Notes: a model not told the origin generated them from the sequence alone. DNA of 64,000 nt from Zymoseptoria tritici IPO323 (GCF_000219625.1 NC_018217.1:1302001-1366000), one strand, 5' to 3'; positions 19,408 through 31,629 are shown, counted from the first letter of the stretch. Made by a program: numbers and translations.

Positions 19408-21473
19408 TGGATCAATTGGGTTGTTCCGGGAGAGGATGGTAATCCTGTGAGGTGCTTCTCCTGGCGGAGTGGGAGACCTTTCCAACCGGAATGTAGGTAC
19501 TAGATACTGATGATAGCAACGATGAGGTGGTCTCACATAGCATGCATGTTCAATGGAACGTCCGCAAAGAAGCCGCCAATAAACAATATCGTCAAAGATC
19601 GGAACAGAAATCTGGCAGTTCAAGAGTCGACGTGGGTGTATAAAGTATTATGCAAGGTCATGAACACCAAAGCCCGAGGGCGGTCAGAGATCAGGTACCA
19701 CCATCGTCACCGAGGACCAGGACAATGGAACCATCACGCACGATCAGGCATGTTGATTCAAGCAGAGTCGTGGGTATCGCTTCAAAGTGAGGAGAAAGGC
19801 GAGGTCGGGCGATCCTTTGACGCGAATGCGACGGGCATGATCCCAGTACAGAATATCTTGAGACATTGAAGTCGGGTTCACGTCGCAAGGATTTCCTGTA
19901 TCGTGAACCCTATCGCCGGCGCAACCTGACCATTGCTGTTCACTCCGTTCGGGAGACAAGCCGTCATGCCCGTCGTTGCAGGCTTGATGTGTTTGAGACG
20001 TTGGCGAACGAAACAAGCTAGTCGATCTTGGTCGTTTTCCATCATGAAATAAGAATGTCCCGAGGATAGTCTCGATCGGCGGAGCGCCTGTGATCGTGCA
20101 CAACGTGCGCATGCAGATGCGAGTTTATGAGGGTCCGTCCCTCGTTCGGTCGCTCTTGAAAGTTGAGAGTCGCGGGCAGGGTGATTGACTTTATCGTTTG
20201 AGATTCGAGGCCCTTGACTCGTTTCACACGAAATGAACGTAGCAGCAGATCGGCTCGCCAGCAGCGAGACCTGCATTTGGCATGTTGCGATAGCAATGGC
20301 CATGCGACTGGTAGATGGTGCCTGGATGAGGCTGATGATACAGCACGATCGGCCGATACTCGTGCTCCAAATGGAGCAAAACGTCCGGTTAGTAAAAGTA
20401 TATGTAATTCAGTAAGAACAGATAAATTGGGAGCTACCACTGGCAGTTCCCGCTACCTGCGATGCTTGCACGTTCTTTGGCAGCTCAACCTCTTCGATGA
20501 AGTCTTGAGCATGCAACACATTTTGGAAATGGCCCTCGTCTCCGTCAGACGCAATGCTCATCTTGGTCAGGACATTTCTGCGTCAGCTATGAGCCTTCCA
20601 AGGTACGGGCGTTCCACGGATCCATAGCACCATTCCCGGGTGCGCAATGCGAGATCGCGGACAAGAAGACGATGTCGATGTCGATGTGATGGAGAGGAAG
20701 CCGGACCAGGCGGCTGCGCCACGTCGAGACAGCTGAAGAGGCGCAGTGGAATTACTCAGCCCTAAGGTATTCGCCAATCCATCGCCGACGGTGGCGTACG
20801 TCTTCTGGCACTTCTTCGGATCTGCAAACGTCTCTGCAAACCACTCGGCAGTCTGCAGGTCTGACGACGCTGACGATGAATGAAGTGCAGACGCCTGGAC
20901 CGTGAGAAGCTGATGACCGACCAGCCACAGTGATGTACACGATTCCAGGTTTCCGATGTCGCCGCGACAACGACATCCCAAGGTATTGCGTCGAGCCCCT
21001 CCTCCACGGCGGGGTTCTTCACGCATTGCGTCGAGACGAGTAGAAAGAGATGCCCCAGTGATGAGTTTCAGGATCGAGCGGTTTCCATCCCATCGTCGAA
21101 AAGAGACAGACTGAGCGGTTCATGCATGTTTACTAGACCGTCCGGATCTTCAGGAACTCAAAGGTACTGTAAGGAGCAGCGTTCACCAAAGTTTCCATTC
21201 TTGGGATATGACGACGATTCGAAGGGACTCGGCCGTGAAAGGCCTCCGCTCAGCCTCACACCTCGCTCTGTTGCTCTGCTGATCAGGTCATTCGCTCCAC
21301 CAAGACGGCACCTTCGCCTCAACGTGCCGAGGAGGGGTTACGCACTCTTCACTGTACTGTCAGCAGCGAAGGACCTATATCTTTGCCTTTCGCCATCCTG
21401 CACTCCTTCCTTCACTTTCCACTGACTTACCACAAAACCCTTCAAACTCTACGTGCAACCACCACACAGCAGA
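19408..21473. other. Intergenic region without recognisable genes
   Basis: About 2.07 kb between divergent genes (membrane protein - and glycine-zipper protein +), so both promoters are here. The last 100 bp before 21474 is a CT/CA-rich leader. Short open frames exist (for example minus 20583-21026) but none shows family similarity or clear splice support. Confidence 0.4.
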
Positions 21474-22152
21474 ATGTCTGGACCATACGACCAAGGCTAC
21501 GGCCAGCAAAATTACAACAATCAGTCCTATGGTTACGACACGAACTACCCACCGCAGGGCCAGGGCTACCAGCAAGGCTATCAGCAGCAAGGCAGCTACC
21601 CACAACAGCAGCCACAATATGGACAGGCACAATACGGACAACCTCAATATTCTCAACCCCAGGGCTACGGCGCACCACCAGCACCCGACTACACAGGAGG
21701 CCAGAGCGGAGGCTACAATCCAGGCGCACCGCCTCAGCACGGCGGCTTTCAACACAACCAGCAGCAGCAAGGCTACGGAGGAGTGTCTCAATATGGTGCG
21801 CAACAGCACGACCCTTACGCACAGCAACAACAGAACACCTATGGCGCCCCACCGGCTGGCAGCGACCCGAACAACCCCTATGGATACCAGAAAGATCCGG
21901 CTGATCCCAACCACCCACAAGAAGGCGAGAGGGGTTTCATGGGTGCGGTAGCGGGTGGTATCGGTGGACATCTCTTGGGCAAGCAGGCAGGACACGGCAT
22001 TCTAGGGTAAGCATAAAGTCCTCCTTCACATCTGACGTAGAACGTACACTGACTGTCCGAACAGAACACTGGCCGGCGCATTCCTTGGATCGAAAGGCGA
22101 GGACAAGTTCAAGCAGAGCCACCACAACAAGCACAGCAATCAGCGCTGGTAG
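21474..22152 (+). CDS. Small G/Y/Q-rich protein with glycine-zipper end
   Basis: Exons 21474-22006 and 22065-22152, 206 aa. About residues 1-150 are a low-complexity region rich in Tyr, Gly, Gln and Pro (YGQPQYSQPQGYGAP and similar). The C-terminus has GFMGAVAGGIGGHLLGKQAG, then GILG joined across the intron to TLAGAFLGS. This is a glycine-zipper pattern with G-x3-G spacing, as in fungal 'glycine zipper 2TM' proteins. It ends in a His/Lys-rich tail. Such proteins are often stress-induced in fungi, but the role is unknown. The composition is prion-like and recalls the vWA protein at 8380-10622. Confidence 0.85.
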
Positions 22153-22490
22153 AAGGTGAACGAGCCAGAGCAGCAGAGCATGACAGTACCATGACTTGGG
22201 ATGATACCTTTTGATCTGCATTTGTGTCTCGGGGTGTCGAGGATTCATTGACAGAGGTTCGGCGTTTTGTTAGTCCATGCTTTTGTAACCTGACTCCTGA
22301 TGAATGAATGACTTGCATTTGACACACCGATCTGCTGCCATGTTGTCATCTCGCTATCTCCTGACATGTCTGGAATGCCTGTAATATGCAACATACGAGG
22401 AGCAATTGTATGTCCATCCTACTGTGCCTGCCAGCTCAAGATATCCTACTATGTTCCGATCGTTCGCCGATTGATTCCATTCGCGGCAGC
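22153..22490. other. Short convergent intergenic region
   Basis: About 340 bp between two stop codons (glycine-zipper protein + and DUF4211 protein -). It holds the two 3' UTRs; nothing else seen. Confidence 0.4.
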
Positions 22491-24605
22491 CTACGGACTG
22501 TCCCCTCCATACCGCCCCATCTTCGCCGACCGCGCCACCTCCATCGCACTCTTGTACTCCTGCCACAACTCCTTCACTCGCCCGTCCCTCTCCATGCGAT
22601 CCACAATGCGGTTCGCCTCCTTGCCTCTCTTCTTCGTTTTCAGTCCATCCCTCCGCACAATCTCCTCCGGCGTGAGATAGTTCTCCCGCGCGAGGAAGTT
22701 CTCCACCCATTCGTTCAGGTGGTACCGCCAGTGGTTGAGTTTGTGCGCGGTCTCAGCGTTGGACATGCAGAATTTGCCGAGGTAGAAGATGTGTGAGGTA
22801 GGCACGACGCTCTGACCGTTTTGGTTGATGGTCTCTTGAGAGGACGAGTTGGTGCTGCCTTCGTCGTCGGAGTCGTCAGAGTCTTCTTCGTCGTCGTCGT
22901 CATCATCGGCGTCGACGTCCTCGAGGGTATGGCGGTTGTACGGTTTGCCATGGAACTGGACTTCGTACTTGCATGGGTGGTTGGTGCGGCCGCAGGCATC
23001 GCATTTGTCGCGCAACCAGTTGTCGCCGGACTGATCGAGGCGGTTAAACAAGATCTCCGGCCGAGACTCCAGCGCAATGGTAAACTCCTTTCTCCATACA
23101 GACGACTTGAACTTGGAGCTCGCTAGACCGGTGACTTCATCGTCGAGCTTCTTGAAGGTGAGGTTGTAGATCGGGTCGTTCATCTTGAAGCCCGGATTGA
23201 TCTTTCTTTGGACCATCCATTCCACGGCGTACTTGAACAGCTCTTTCGTCTTCATGGAGGCGTATCGGGTGAATTCGAGGGGAATGCCGGCCGGCACGCC
23301 GAGCGTCTCCTCTTCATCAGCTTCTTCAACGAAGTCGGCGTCTTCTTCATTTTCTTGGAAAAACGCTCGGCTGCTTGTGTACGCCGGAGCTTCGTCTTCG
23401 TCGAGGAGACCATCATCTTCATCGGAGTTGAACTTCTCACTGTCGCTGAGCAGATCCACGATGTTGTCCTGTTTGTCCGCCACCTCCTGACCAGCTCGTT
23501 TGCGCTTCAGCTTCTCCAGTGCATCCATTCTGGCATTCTTCTTCGTCGACTGCGTGTTTCTGGGTGTTCGTTCTGCTGCATCCTCCTCGTCGTCGCTTGG
23601 CTTTAAGAAGTCCAGGTCATCTGCGAGATCTTCTTGCTCTTCCTTAGTCATGTTTCGAGGTCGCTTCAATTTCCGTGTAGCTGGAGTGTCTGGCTGCTCT
23701 TGCTCCTCCTCGTCGTCCTCGCTGTCCTCCTTCCCACGCTTCGCCCGCTTTCTCTTCTTTGTAGACATTATGACCACATCGTCGCTGTCGCTTATCGGCG
23801 GCGGCGAGACACTCACAAAGCTATTCCGGCGCGCGGCTCTTTTCCTTCGTCGCTGTGTTCCCTGAGTCGTTGGCATATCGTCGTCCTCGTCAGAGCTTCC
23901 CTCCTGTACCTGCACCTGCGAGCGATCATTCTCGACTACGATCTCCTCACTCTCGGGCCCTGCTTGCTCTTGCTCCTGCGCTTTTCGCCGACTCCTCCAC
24001 GACTGTGACATAGTCGCCCGTGGTGTTGGAAGGATGTCGCTTTCAGAACCGGAGCCATCACTAGCTTGCGTACCGGCCTTGCGCCGGGCTTGTGAACTGA
24101 ACATGCCTGCTTTCGTAGATGCTCGTGTCGATGCAGAGGATGAGAGGCGGATAGGAGAGTCGAAGGATGATGGATCACGAGCATTGTCGAAGTTTAGTCG
24201 CTTCTGCTTGGGTCGAGTGAATGGCGCATTGTCACGTCGGCGTTGTGTTGAGCGCACAGGCTCGCTGTCACTGCCGCTGTCTTTTGCATGTGAATCGTCT
24301 GGCACAAGCTCGAGTGAAGCAGATGGATCTGCTGCATCATGTCTGACATCCTCGTCTCCGCCAAGCTTGCGTCGCTTTGCAGGGCTCGGCGAGCCTGCAA
24401 GTACCACCGCAGCCGCTCTGTCTTGTATCTGCTTGTTGAGACCTTTGGCGGCGGGGGATGAGGAGGGTAAAGGTGTGAACGCCAGGCGCTGCTGTCGTTT
24501 GCGCGATGATCGAGGAGGAGGCATGTCGAATGCGAACTGAAGATTGCGAGATTGCACTATCAAGTGTTCTGCCACATTCGAGCTCTCTGGGTGAGATGGC
24601 GACAT
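22491..24605 (-). CDS. DUF4211 nuclear protein
   Basis: A single exon of 704 aa from the ATG at 24605. A second ATG at 24524 (MPPPRSSRKRQQRLAFTP) looks more like family N-termini and would give 677 aa. Residues to about 430 are disordered, acidic and basic by turns, with KKRKRAKRGK-type nuclear signals and many Asp/Glu runs. The DUF4211 domain follows (about 440-600): EFTRYASMKTKELFKYAVEW, then CDACGRTNHPCKYEVQFHG with clustered Cys/His that could bind zinc, then HIFYLGKFCMSNAETAHKL. The C-terminus is basic and helical. The domain is conserved across fungi and plants, is presumed nuclear and chromatin-linked, and has no firm biochemical role. It is divergent from HNT3 with about 270 bp between starts. 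Confidence 0.88.
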   Translation of the reverse strand: MSPSHPESSNVAEHLIVQSRNLQFAFDMPPPRSSRKRQQRLAFTPLPSSSPAAKGLNKQIQDRAAAVVLAGSPSPAKRRKLGGDEDVRHDAADPSASLELVPDDSHAKDSGSDSEPVRSTQRRRDNAPFTRPKQKRLNFDNARDPSSFDSPIRLSSSASTRASTKAGMFSSQARRKAGTQASDGSGSESDILPTPRATMSQSWRSRRKAQEQEQAGPESEEIVVENDRSQVQVQEGSSDEDDDMPTTQGTQRRRKRAARRNSFVSVSPPPISDSDDVVIMSTKKRKRAKRGKEDSEDDEEEQEQPDTPATRKLKRPRNMTKEEQEDLADDLDFLKPSDDEEDAAERTPRNTQSTKKNARMDALEKLKRKRAGQEVADKQDNIVDLLSDSEKFNSDEDDGLLDEDEAPAYTSSRAFFQENEEDADFVEEADEEETLGVPAGIPLEFTRYASMKTKELFKYAVEWMVQRKINPGFKMNDPIYNLTFKKLDDEVTGLASSKFKSSVWRKEFTIALESRPEILFNRLDQSGDNWLRDKCDACGRTNHPCKYEVQFHGKPYNRHTLEDVDADDDDDDEEDSDDSDDEGSTNSSSQETINQNGQSVVPTSHIFYLGKFCMSNAETAHKLNHWRYHLNEWVENFLARENYLTPEEIVRRDGLKTKKRGKEANRIVDRMERDGRVKELWQEYKSAMEVARSAKMGRYGGDSP

Positions 24606-24873
24606 GGACAGTCTGCATTTGCGGCCGTTAGCTCAGTGAAGATGAAGTTTGTAGAGCCCTGAGCGCGCCTTCCAATTCTCGGGAGACGCGCCGCGACGCC
24701 GATTAATATGACGGCGACTGACTCGATCTTCTAACACGTCTGCCCTCATCATCCTCGGCAGCCCTCCTGATCCTGGTCTTGTTGTATACATCCCACTTTC
24801 TCTGTGAGAACCTCTCGTCCTGCATAGAAGCTGAGAAGCTGGCTACGATTCTGCCATCCGTCAACGCGCCGCA
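24606..24873. promoter_or_regulatory. Shared upstream region of DUF4211 gene and HNT3
   Basis: Only 268 bp lie between the two divergent start codons (349 bp if the inner ATG of the DUF4211 gene is used). The region must carry both core promoters. Confidence 0.5.
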
Positions 24874-25771
24874 ATGTCGCCAAATCTGGCGTCTGCGGAC
24901 GACTTCGAGGACGGCTCGAGCACAGCTATGCCTGTCAACAATAGTTCGCTCTCGAAAGATTCACAGTCCGGAGGAGTTGAGAAGCCCAATGCGTGTACGG
25001 AATGCCTCTCGAACACGGACGGCCAAGCCTGACAACGATAGGAAAGTCACAGAACTCATGTCCCGAAAGAAGGTGACATCGCCCGTCAGAAATGCGGACC
25101 GACCTACTCAGCGTACGACCAATTTCGGGCGAGATGGACTCGGTGCCTACACAGCCGACCCACAATCCTTTCCACCAAGCCGTGTCGTATACCACAATGA
25201 GAAGTTCGTGGTCATCAACGACCTCTACCCGAAAGCTACCGTGCATCTCCTCATACTGCCACGCGATCCAAAGCGGAATTACCTTAGGCCGCAAGAGGCG
25301 TTCGACGATGCGGAGTTCCTCGAAGACTGCCGCAAAGAGGAGGTCAAGGTGCGACAAATCGTTGCCGAGGAGTTGAGAAGGAAGTTTGGACACTATTCGC
25401 AACAGGATAAGGCGAGGATAACAGCTATGGAATCTGAGGATCCTCCTGAGAAACTGCCCTCCGGCCGAGACTGGTCGAAGGATGTCATCTCTGGGATCCA
25501 CGCGAACCCGAGCATGAACCACCTTCATATTCATGTTCTTAGCAAAGACATGGTCAGCGAGCCTATGAAGAAGCGGAACCACTACCTCTCCTTCACCACC
25601 GACTTCTTCGTTGGACTCGAGCACTTTCCGCTTTCGGCTGAGGACCATAAACGGCATTACAGGCACTTTCCAGAGGATATGCGCTGCTGGAGATGCGACA
25701 GAACGGTGCAGGACATGCCCAAGCTGAAGGAGCACTTGGCGAAAGAGCTTGAGCAATGGAAAACTGAGTGA
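24874..25771 (+). CDS. HNT3: Aprataxin-like DNA-adenylate hydrolase
   Basis: Exons 24874-24992 and 25042-25771 with a 49-bp intron; 282 aa. The HIT domain begins at VVYHNEKFVVINDLYPKATV. The catalytic histidine triad is in MNHLHIHVLS. A C2H2-type finger, CWRCDRTVQDMPKLKEHLAKE, ends the protein as in aprataxin/Hnt3. The N-terminal KPNAKVTELMSRKK resembles the conserved N-AFTELM start of fungal Hnt3. The enzyme removes AMP left on 5' DNA ends by abortive ligation, so it acts in nuclear single-strand break repair. The length is slightly above yeast Hnt3. Assignment is firm. Confidence 0.92.
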
Positions 25772-26901
25772 TTGCAGCCAGATCTAGGCGTTTTGCAATT
25801 CCAGTCAACATCGACATTGTGAAAATGATTGGCGTGCCAGCACCCGAGCACACGGAGCTGTCCGAAACTGTTTCAGACGATTGTTGGGGCAGTAAAAGTG
25901 AGCAAAGTCCAATTACTCCGCTTTCATATTCATTCGCTGATACACGACGTGCGGTAGGCAAAGATGGCCCGATGCTGCGTTTGGACGGCTAGGTGCATTC
26001 CAGGGGAGGCGGTCTGATAGACTGGCTAGAAGTATTCGGCTTCATATTGGACGCAATTTCGATTGCTGCTGTGCGACTCATAGCATTTCTCATGGTGAGT
26101 GAACCGTCTTCATGCCCCGGTCTTACCTATCGTGTAATTACGACGACCTTCATCATCGTCTACCAGAGCGCGACATGATTAGGAGCGTATGGCGCATCGG
26201 CCATTTGCATTGTCCTGTCGCTGAGTGGCTGGGAAGCCAGACGATCGAGAATTGGTAGATCTCACAGACCGACCCTTGACCGGACCATGAAAGCTGAGTA
26301 TTCTGGCCCTGGTAAGCGGAAGAGGGAAGAGAAAGAACCCAGTAAATTACTCCTTTCCTGCGCGCAAATCGACGACTGCCCGACCATCTGCGCACTGACG
26401 GCTCCTAGCCTCCTCTTCGTCGCACAGCCCGTCGGATTGTGACTTGTCGTTTTTCTTCGAGCAGCATCGCGTCGACTGCAATTACCCGTCGCACCAAGTT
26501 GCCGCCTGCTACGCGACCCCACATTGCATGGACGAGAGATCGTCTCATTACCACCAACGATTGCGTCGTTTGTCGGGCACACTGCCGTCGTCAGCAATTT
26601 GCTGTGCTCCCGCCGGAAGAGGTTCGGCAACAGGTAAGATCCATGCACTGATCAATCGGACAGGACTTGGCATCGATCCCCGGCACCCGCATGAGGGTCG
26701 CGACAAACGGCGAGAGAAGAGAGACACGACAATACGAATGATCACCTCACTTGCCAATTCACCTGCCAGTCTGCCACAAGACCGCTGAATCACTGCCTAA
26801 TCGGTTGACTCAGAAGGCGCGGCCACTAATTTTCACCTTCTCTCACAGACGTTGCGCCGCGATTTTCAACACCTTTCATAAACTTCATCATCAACTTCGA
26901 T
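25772..26901. other. Intergenic region, no recognisable gene
   Basis: About 1.13 kb between HNT3 and the CCCH-protein gene, both on +. The last 150 bp before 26902 are CT/CA-rich, as expected of a leader. Several short open frames, none with family features. Confidence 0.4.
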
Positions 26902-28947
26902 ATGACACCTTCCGACTTCAATCCGCCTCGATCCATGAACACTCCCATACGATCAACTGTCCGCTGCGACAGCAATTACAGCATGACTCCATCCGCACTG
27001 GCACCCTCGTTGCCAGACATCGATTCACCGCTGAGAACGTCACTCGATCCAGTCGGCACTCCACGTCGTAGCGGCTCAAGCTCGAGCTGTGCCAACCCAT
27101 GGAATACCGACTCGCGCGCCGGCAGTGTTCGTACCTTTAGCGGCTCTAGGATTGTCACCGACAGTGATCTGCACGTTGCCAGCCTCTGGGCACGTTATGC
27201 GCAAATACAGGCGACTGAAGGCACGAAGAATGAGCTTCTCGAGGTGGGTAGACTAGCTGCTACGCTATCACAACACCAACTGACAAGCTTTCCGACAGGA
27301 GGTGCTCACTCGCTACACCTACCTTCAACAGACGCATAATGAACTTTTGGCCACCACCGAGCAGGAACTCATCTCCAAAGTCGCCTCCGTCGAGCTCGAG
27401 AATTCAAAGGCCGACGTCGCTCGTCTCGTCGACATGCTGGTAAGTGCAGTCGCCCACACAAGGTCATCCAGGCAGTACTCTAATCATGCTTTAGCAAGTC
27501 GATCCCTTCGCTCTTGTTCTCATCGACGGCGATGGCATGTACTTTGATGACCACCTTGTTCGCCACGGCGAGGAAGGCGGCAGACAGGCAGCCGCCCAAC
27601 TCAACAAAGCAGTCACTGACTGGATGCGCGGCAATCTCGACTCCTACTCCTCCGACTGCCAGATTGTTACCCGCGTGTACGCCAATGTCAAAGACATGGC
27701 CGATAACTGCTTTCTCGCTGGTGTTGTGTCGTCACCCGACGTGGTGGAGGAATTTGTGCGCGGTTTCATGCGTAGTGGAGACCTCTTTGACTTCATCGAT
27801 GTCAGCTTTGGCAATGACAGCCCAATGACCAAAATCAATGGTAAGTCATGCCATAGTTCTCCGTCCGCCCGCCGCAACAATCACTGACTTCACTGCTTAG
27901 CGATGCTCAAACTGCATATCCGTGGCTACCAGTGCCGTCATATCTTGATCGGCTGCGCCGAGACCGAAGGCTATGCTCATATGCTAGATCGCTACTCATC
28001 CGATCGTGCCGCATTGCAGGACATGACACTTCTGGGAGCCAAAGCATTCGAACACAAACTCGCGCATTTGCCAATGAGAAAGATCACGCTGCCACCTTTG
28101 TTCCGAAAATCCCACACTGGCTCCGAAGCCAAAGGCGATCCTACCCGCGAGCGCCACGACTCAAAGACCAATTTCAACCCGACCAGTGGTGTCTTCACAC
28201 CGTCCTCGCGAACACCAGTGCCAGTTGTTCTACTTCCCGACGGACGCAAGGTCGGTGGTCGGGCCGTCAGCCCTGCTGTCTCGTCCGCGCGTGGCAACAT
28301 CCGCAGCAGCTCGAGTGCATCGTCTTCTGCGATTTCCGACGCTGCACCACGCTCGTCGACTGTCAAAAAGGCCGTGCCTGTTGCCCCCAACGCATGGTCG
28401 AGTATAGCCCAACGCTCTGCTCATCTGCCATTCAAAGATCTCACTCGGCCCGCACCAGGGCCAAAATTGAGTGGTCCTCTCATTCGCCAGAACAAGTACG
28501 AACAGCGTCTTGATCAGCATATGGACTACGATCACGATCGCGTCTACGAGGTCAGTTTTCGTGATAGGCTGGTAAAAGCGATGATGCTAACAATTGCCGC
28601 AGCTCAAGAAGCTCAAGCTGTGCAACCAGCATTATATTGGCCGCGGCTGCTGCCATTGGGAAGCCGGGAATGGCGCATGCCCGCACAAGCACGACTACCC
28701 GCTGAGCGCCAAGGACAAGAACTGGCTTCGCGTGGTCGCCCGCGAGACGGTCTGCAAGAAAGGAACATACTGCTTGGACTTTGAGTGCATCTACGGACAT
28801 CACTGCCCTTACCCGAAAGCCAATGAGGGTTCCATGCGCGGAATCGGCTGCATTAACGGAGATGCCTGCCGCTTTGGCCGCGAGATGCATGGCATGGACA
28901 TGACTGTTGCAAATGTCCTTCAACCGAAAGACCTGGAGTACGACTGA
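26902..28947 (+). CDS. CCCH zinc-finger protein with DUF7923-like domain
   Basis: Five exons: 26902-27243, 27299-27439, 27495-27840, 27901-28550, 28603-28947; phases agree and the product is 607 aa. Residues 1-75 are Ser/Pro-rich. A coiled segment spans about 90-160. Then comes a domain starting FALVLIDGDGMYFDDHLVRH, which resembles the NYN-like DUF7923 of fungal CCCH proteins and carries conserved acidic residues. A Ser-rich linker follows. The C-terminus has three CCCH-like clusters: CNQHYIGRGCCHWEAGNGAC, CKKGTYCLDFECIYGHHC and CINGDACRFGREMH. RNA binding or RNA processing is the likely role from the family; nuclease activity is possible but unproven. All splice sites are canonical. Confidence 0.87.
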
Positions 28948-29492
28948 TGTCGAGTGGAAGTCGCCTGTTCTCGCCATTCTCCACTTGTTACAATACCGGA
29001 GCGCTAAAGTATGCTGCTGTGTGATGTAATGGATTCGGTGCTGGCGAGCGGAGCTGCAGTCGTGTAGCTCTTTAATCCAGAAGTCAGAAAGTCCGTTCTC
29101 CTGAGGTATGTGCTCTTTCAAGTCTTGTCATCGTTTCGTTGTAATAGCATCCGTACGCAACGCAACGTCAACGCTGAGGTGATGAAGTGGGTAAAGTGAG
29201 TAGAACCAGGAATATCTGGTGAAAGCGCACAAGCACTTCAAGGGCGACAGCAATGTTATCACAAGTACCATTGTGAGCACGTGGAATGTGCATGGACCAT
29301 CAGTTTCCCATACTGTCGGATTCCAGTGTTCCACTGGCACCATCGCTCCTGCCTTCCGGTATTCTGGATGTCCAAGCTCAACTTCGACCTCACTTCAACG
29401 CACTTCACTTCATCTCTTGACTTCTCATCTTTCAGCACAGCATCTCGAAGACATGCTCGACCCGCCACAATACAGCCTTGTCAATCACGAAG
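28948..29492. other. Intergenic region
   Basis: About 545 bp between two + genes. It has CT-rich leader sequence before 29493 and no recognisable gene. Confidence 0.4.
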
Positions 29493-31114
29493 ATGCCACC
29501 CACGATAACGACAGCACCGAGCAGAGAAGTCATCGCTCTCGCCAATGCAGTGGTCCATTCAAAGCCCCCCGAAATAATCATTGGCGGTACGTCACCGGGC
29601 ATCACCCAATGCATCTGCCTACTCACAAACCTCAGAATACATCCGTCTTTTGAGACTTCACATCGCCAAGGGCAAGCGACAGGATGCCCTTAGCTCGATA
29701 CACCATCACCTGGACCGGACTTCCTACTGGCGGGCTGAATGTGAGCGATTGAAGGCAGTTGCAAAACAGACAGAAACGGAGACCATCACCCTTCGTCTCG
29801 AGATCGACGCGCTCAATGCGAAGTTGGAAGCAGCGAAACCCGCAGCACCGAGCAAGAAGCGAAAGAAGCAAGATGCCGATGTCATCCCATACCCGCGATC
29901 ACCGAAGAGAGTGAAGCATGATACCTCGTCTGGCTTGTCATCAACGCTGGCATTTGATGAAACGACGGAAGCGGCTCTCAGCGAAGGCGGAGATGTCGGT
30001 AAGTGGGCTCTCAGTAAGGGAAGTCTTCGGACCACTGTTAACGCAAACAGGAATCACTCTTCTGCGAACGTTGTATCACCTTCACACGACACTCAAGCAA
30101 AAAGGGGATGCCGACGTCTCGACATTGTCGTATCACATCATTGAGGCAACGTCCAACCTGACAGAAATCGTCTTGCAAGAGGCTCGCCAATTTGCCGCTA
30201 AAGCCTGTCAATACGTCGATGAACTAAAGACTGCTCTGACCTTGTGCAGGCGCGCAACGGCGTCCATCCTGGTTGCCTTCAACCGACTTGAGAAGCCTGA
30301 ACAGGACAACGGTGCTCACGGGCAAGCAGCATACGCTATCATTCACATGTTTCGAGAGTTCCTCGGCATGTTCGCTATACTGTCCGACGCAGAGGCATTG
30401 AAAGCCATTGCAGCTGATTCATCAGTCTCGACCTCTTCAGCAAAACCAAAGCCCAGACCTCCGCGAGTGATCAACATCAAAGATCTTCCGTCCATGAGCC
30501 TCTTTACCAACTTCCTCGAAGGCATCGTAAACACGCTGGACCCCAATATTCATTCTCACAAATCCTTATTCGAAGGGTTCGCGTTTTCCGTGCTGACGAC
30601 CTTGGGCGGGCGATTACATCAGACGGTCTTCGGCCATGTCCGAGCTCAAACAATGGAGGAAGAGATCATGATGAGCAATGCTGTCGATGAAATCGAAGAC
30701 GATGGCCCTTTGACATCCCTCCCACCGCAGGATCGAGAACAGAAGCAGATCAGGCTCGAAGGACCATATCTCATCCATCTACTCAACCACATCATGAAAG
30801 CCGCGCCATCATATCTCGGTCTGATCCCACCCACGAATGGCAGGGCAAATGTACCCACCGCCAGTGGCTTGAAGAGAGGGACACTCGCGGTCGAAGCGAA
30901 GACTTGCTTGCAGAGGACGCTGGTCAATTGCATCTTCGGGACGGAAGGCGTGGACGAGAGTGATCCCCTGGCTCATTGTCTCAAGATGCCGGTGAAGCCT
31001 GCGCCGTCGATCACGATGCCGAAGATCAAGGAGATCGAAGTACAGGATTGGTTCAAGGGCGAGATGTGGAGGTTGTTGGCGTGGGATATCCTGTCAAAGG
31101 AGGGCGAGTGGTGA
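29493..31114 (+). CDS. Unrecognised conserved-looking protein with coiled coil
   Basis: Exons 29493-29586, 29636-29998 and 30051-31114; 506 aa, GT-AG borders and matching phases. I do not recognise the family. Residues about 30-110 include EYIRLLRLHIAKGKRQDA and a heptad-like stretch (AECERLKAVAKQTETETI). A basic segment, SKKRKKQDAD, and a phosphorylation-type Ser-Pro site follow, suggesting nuclear location. The C-terminal 360 residues are helix-rich, with a conserved-looking run GITLLRTLYHLHTTLKQKGD and EGPYLIHLLNHIMKAAPSY. No catalytic motif is visible. The long open third exon and consistent splicing support a real gene. Confidence 0.75.
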
Positions 31115-31543
31115 GGTGGGATGACTGATGAATTGCGAGATATGGGTATGATTTTCGATCATGGTAGCATTTACAACATGGAGGGGACGAAGGACGTGGT
31201 CTCTTGAAGTATTATCATGTCCAGGACGAGGCAAAATCGATGCAGATGTAGACGTCCGGACAATATCTTAGAAGACATTGACGTAGAAAAAAAGCAGTAC
31301 CTTATCCACAAGAGGAACCAATCACCATAATCTCCAATGTTGCGTCATATTGTTCCATCTTGAAGGTTGTGATTCCGAACAAGCCAGCGCCGTCGCTTTC
31401 ATCGCGTACTTACTCACTGGTCAAAGATTAGCGTGAATGAAATCTTGGCATATCGTGGGTAGCTTAAAGTCAATATTCGAAGTCGCCTTGCAATTTTGCA
31501 AAATGTTGTTTGTGACCAACCATTGTCGACAACAGTTGCCGAT

Positions 31544-31629
31544 TAGATGCTGTCACAAGTTCGTGACCACTCCCACTGTCGTCAGCTAGATGCTGCCACA
31601 AGTTCGTGACCACTCCCACTGTCGTCAGC
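31544..31629. repeat. 43-bp tandem duplication
   Basis: Copies at 31544-31586 and 31587-31629 begin TAGATGCTG and end GTCGTCAGC and differ at one base (TGTC versus TGCC). It is a single duplication, not an array. Confidence 0.85.

Noticed and set aside
18690..19503. Long open frames on both strands over the Q/G/N repeat
   Set aside because: The repeat unit has no stop in several frames. Only the minus frame that splices into the membrane helix and basic stop-transfer makes sense.
20583..21026. Minus-strand open frame of 147 codons in the 2-kb gap
   Set aside because: No conserved motif, no convincing start or splice sites; composition looks non-coding.
31544..31629. Possible CRISPR-like or satellite array
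   Set aside because: Only two adjacent copies with no spacers, in a fungal genome.
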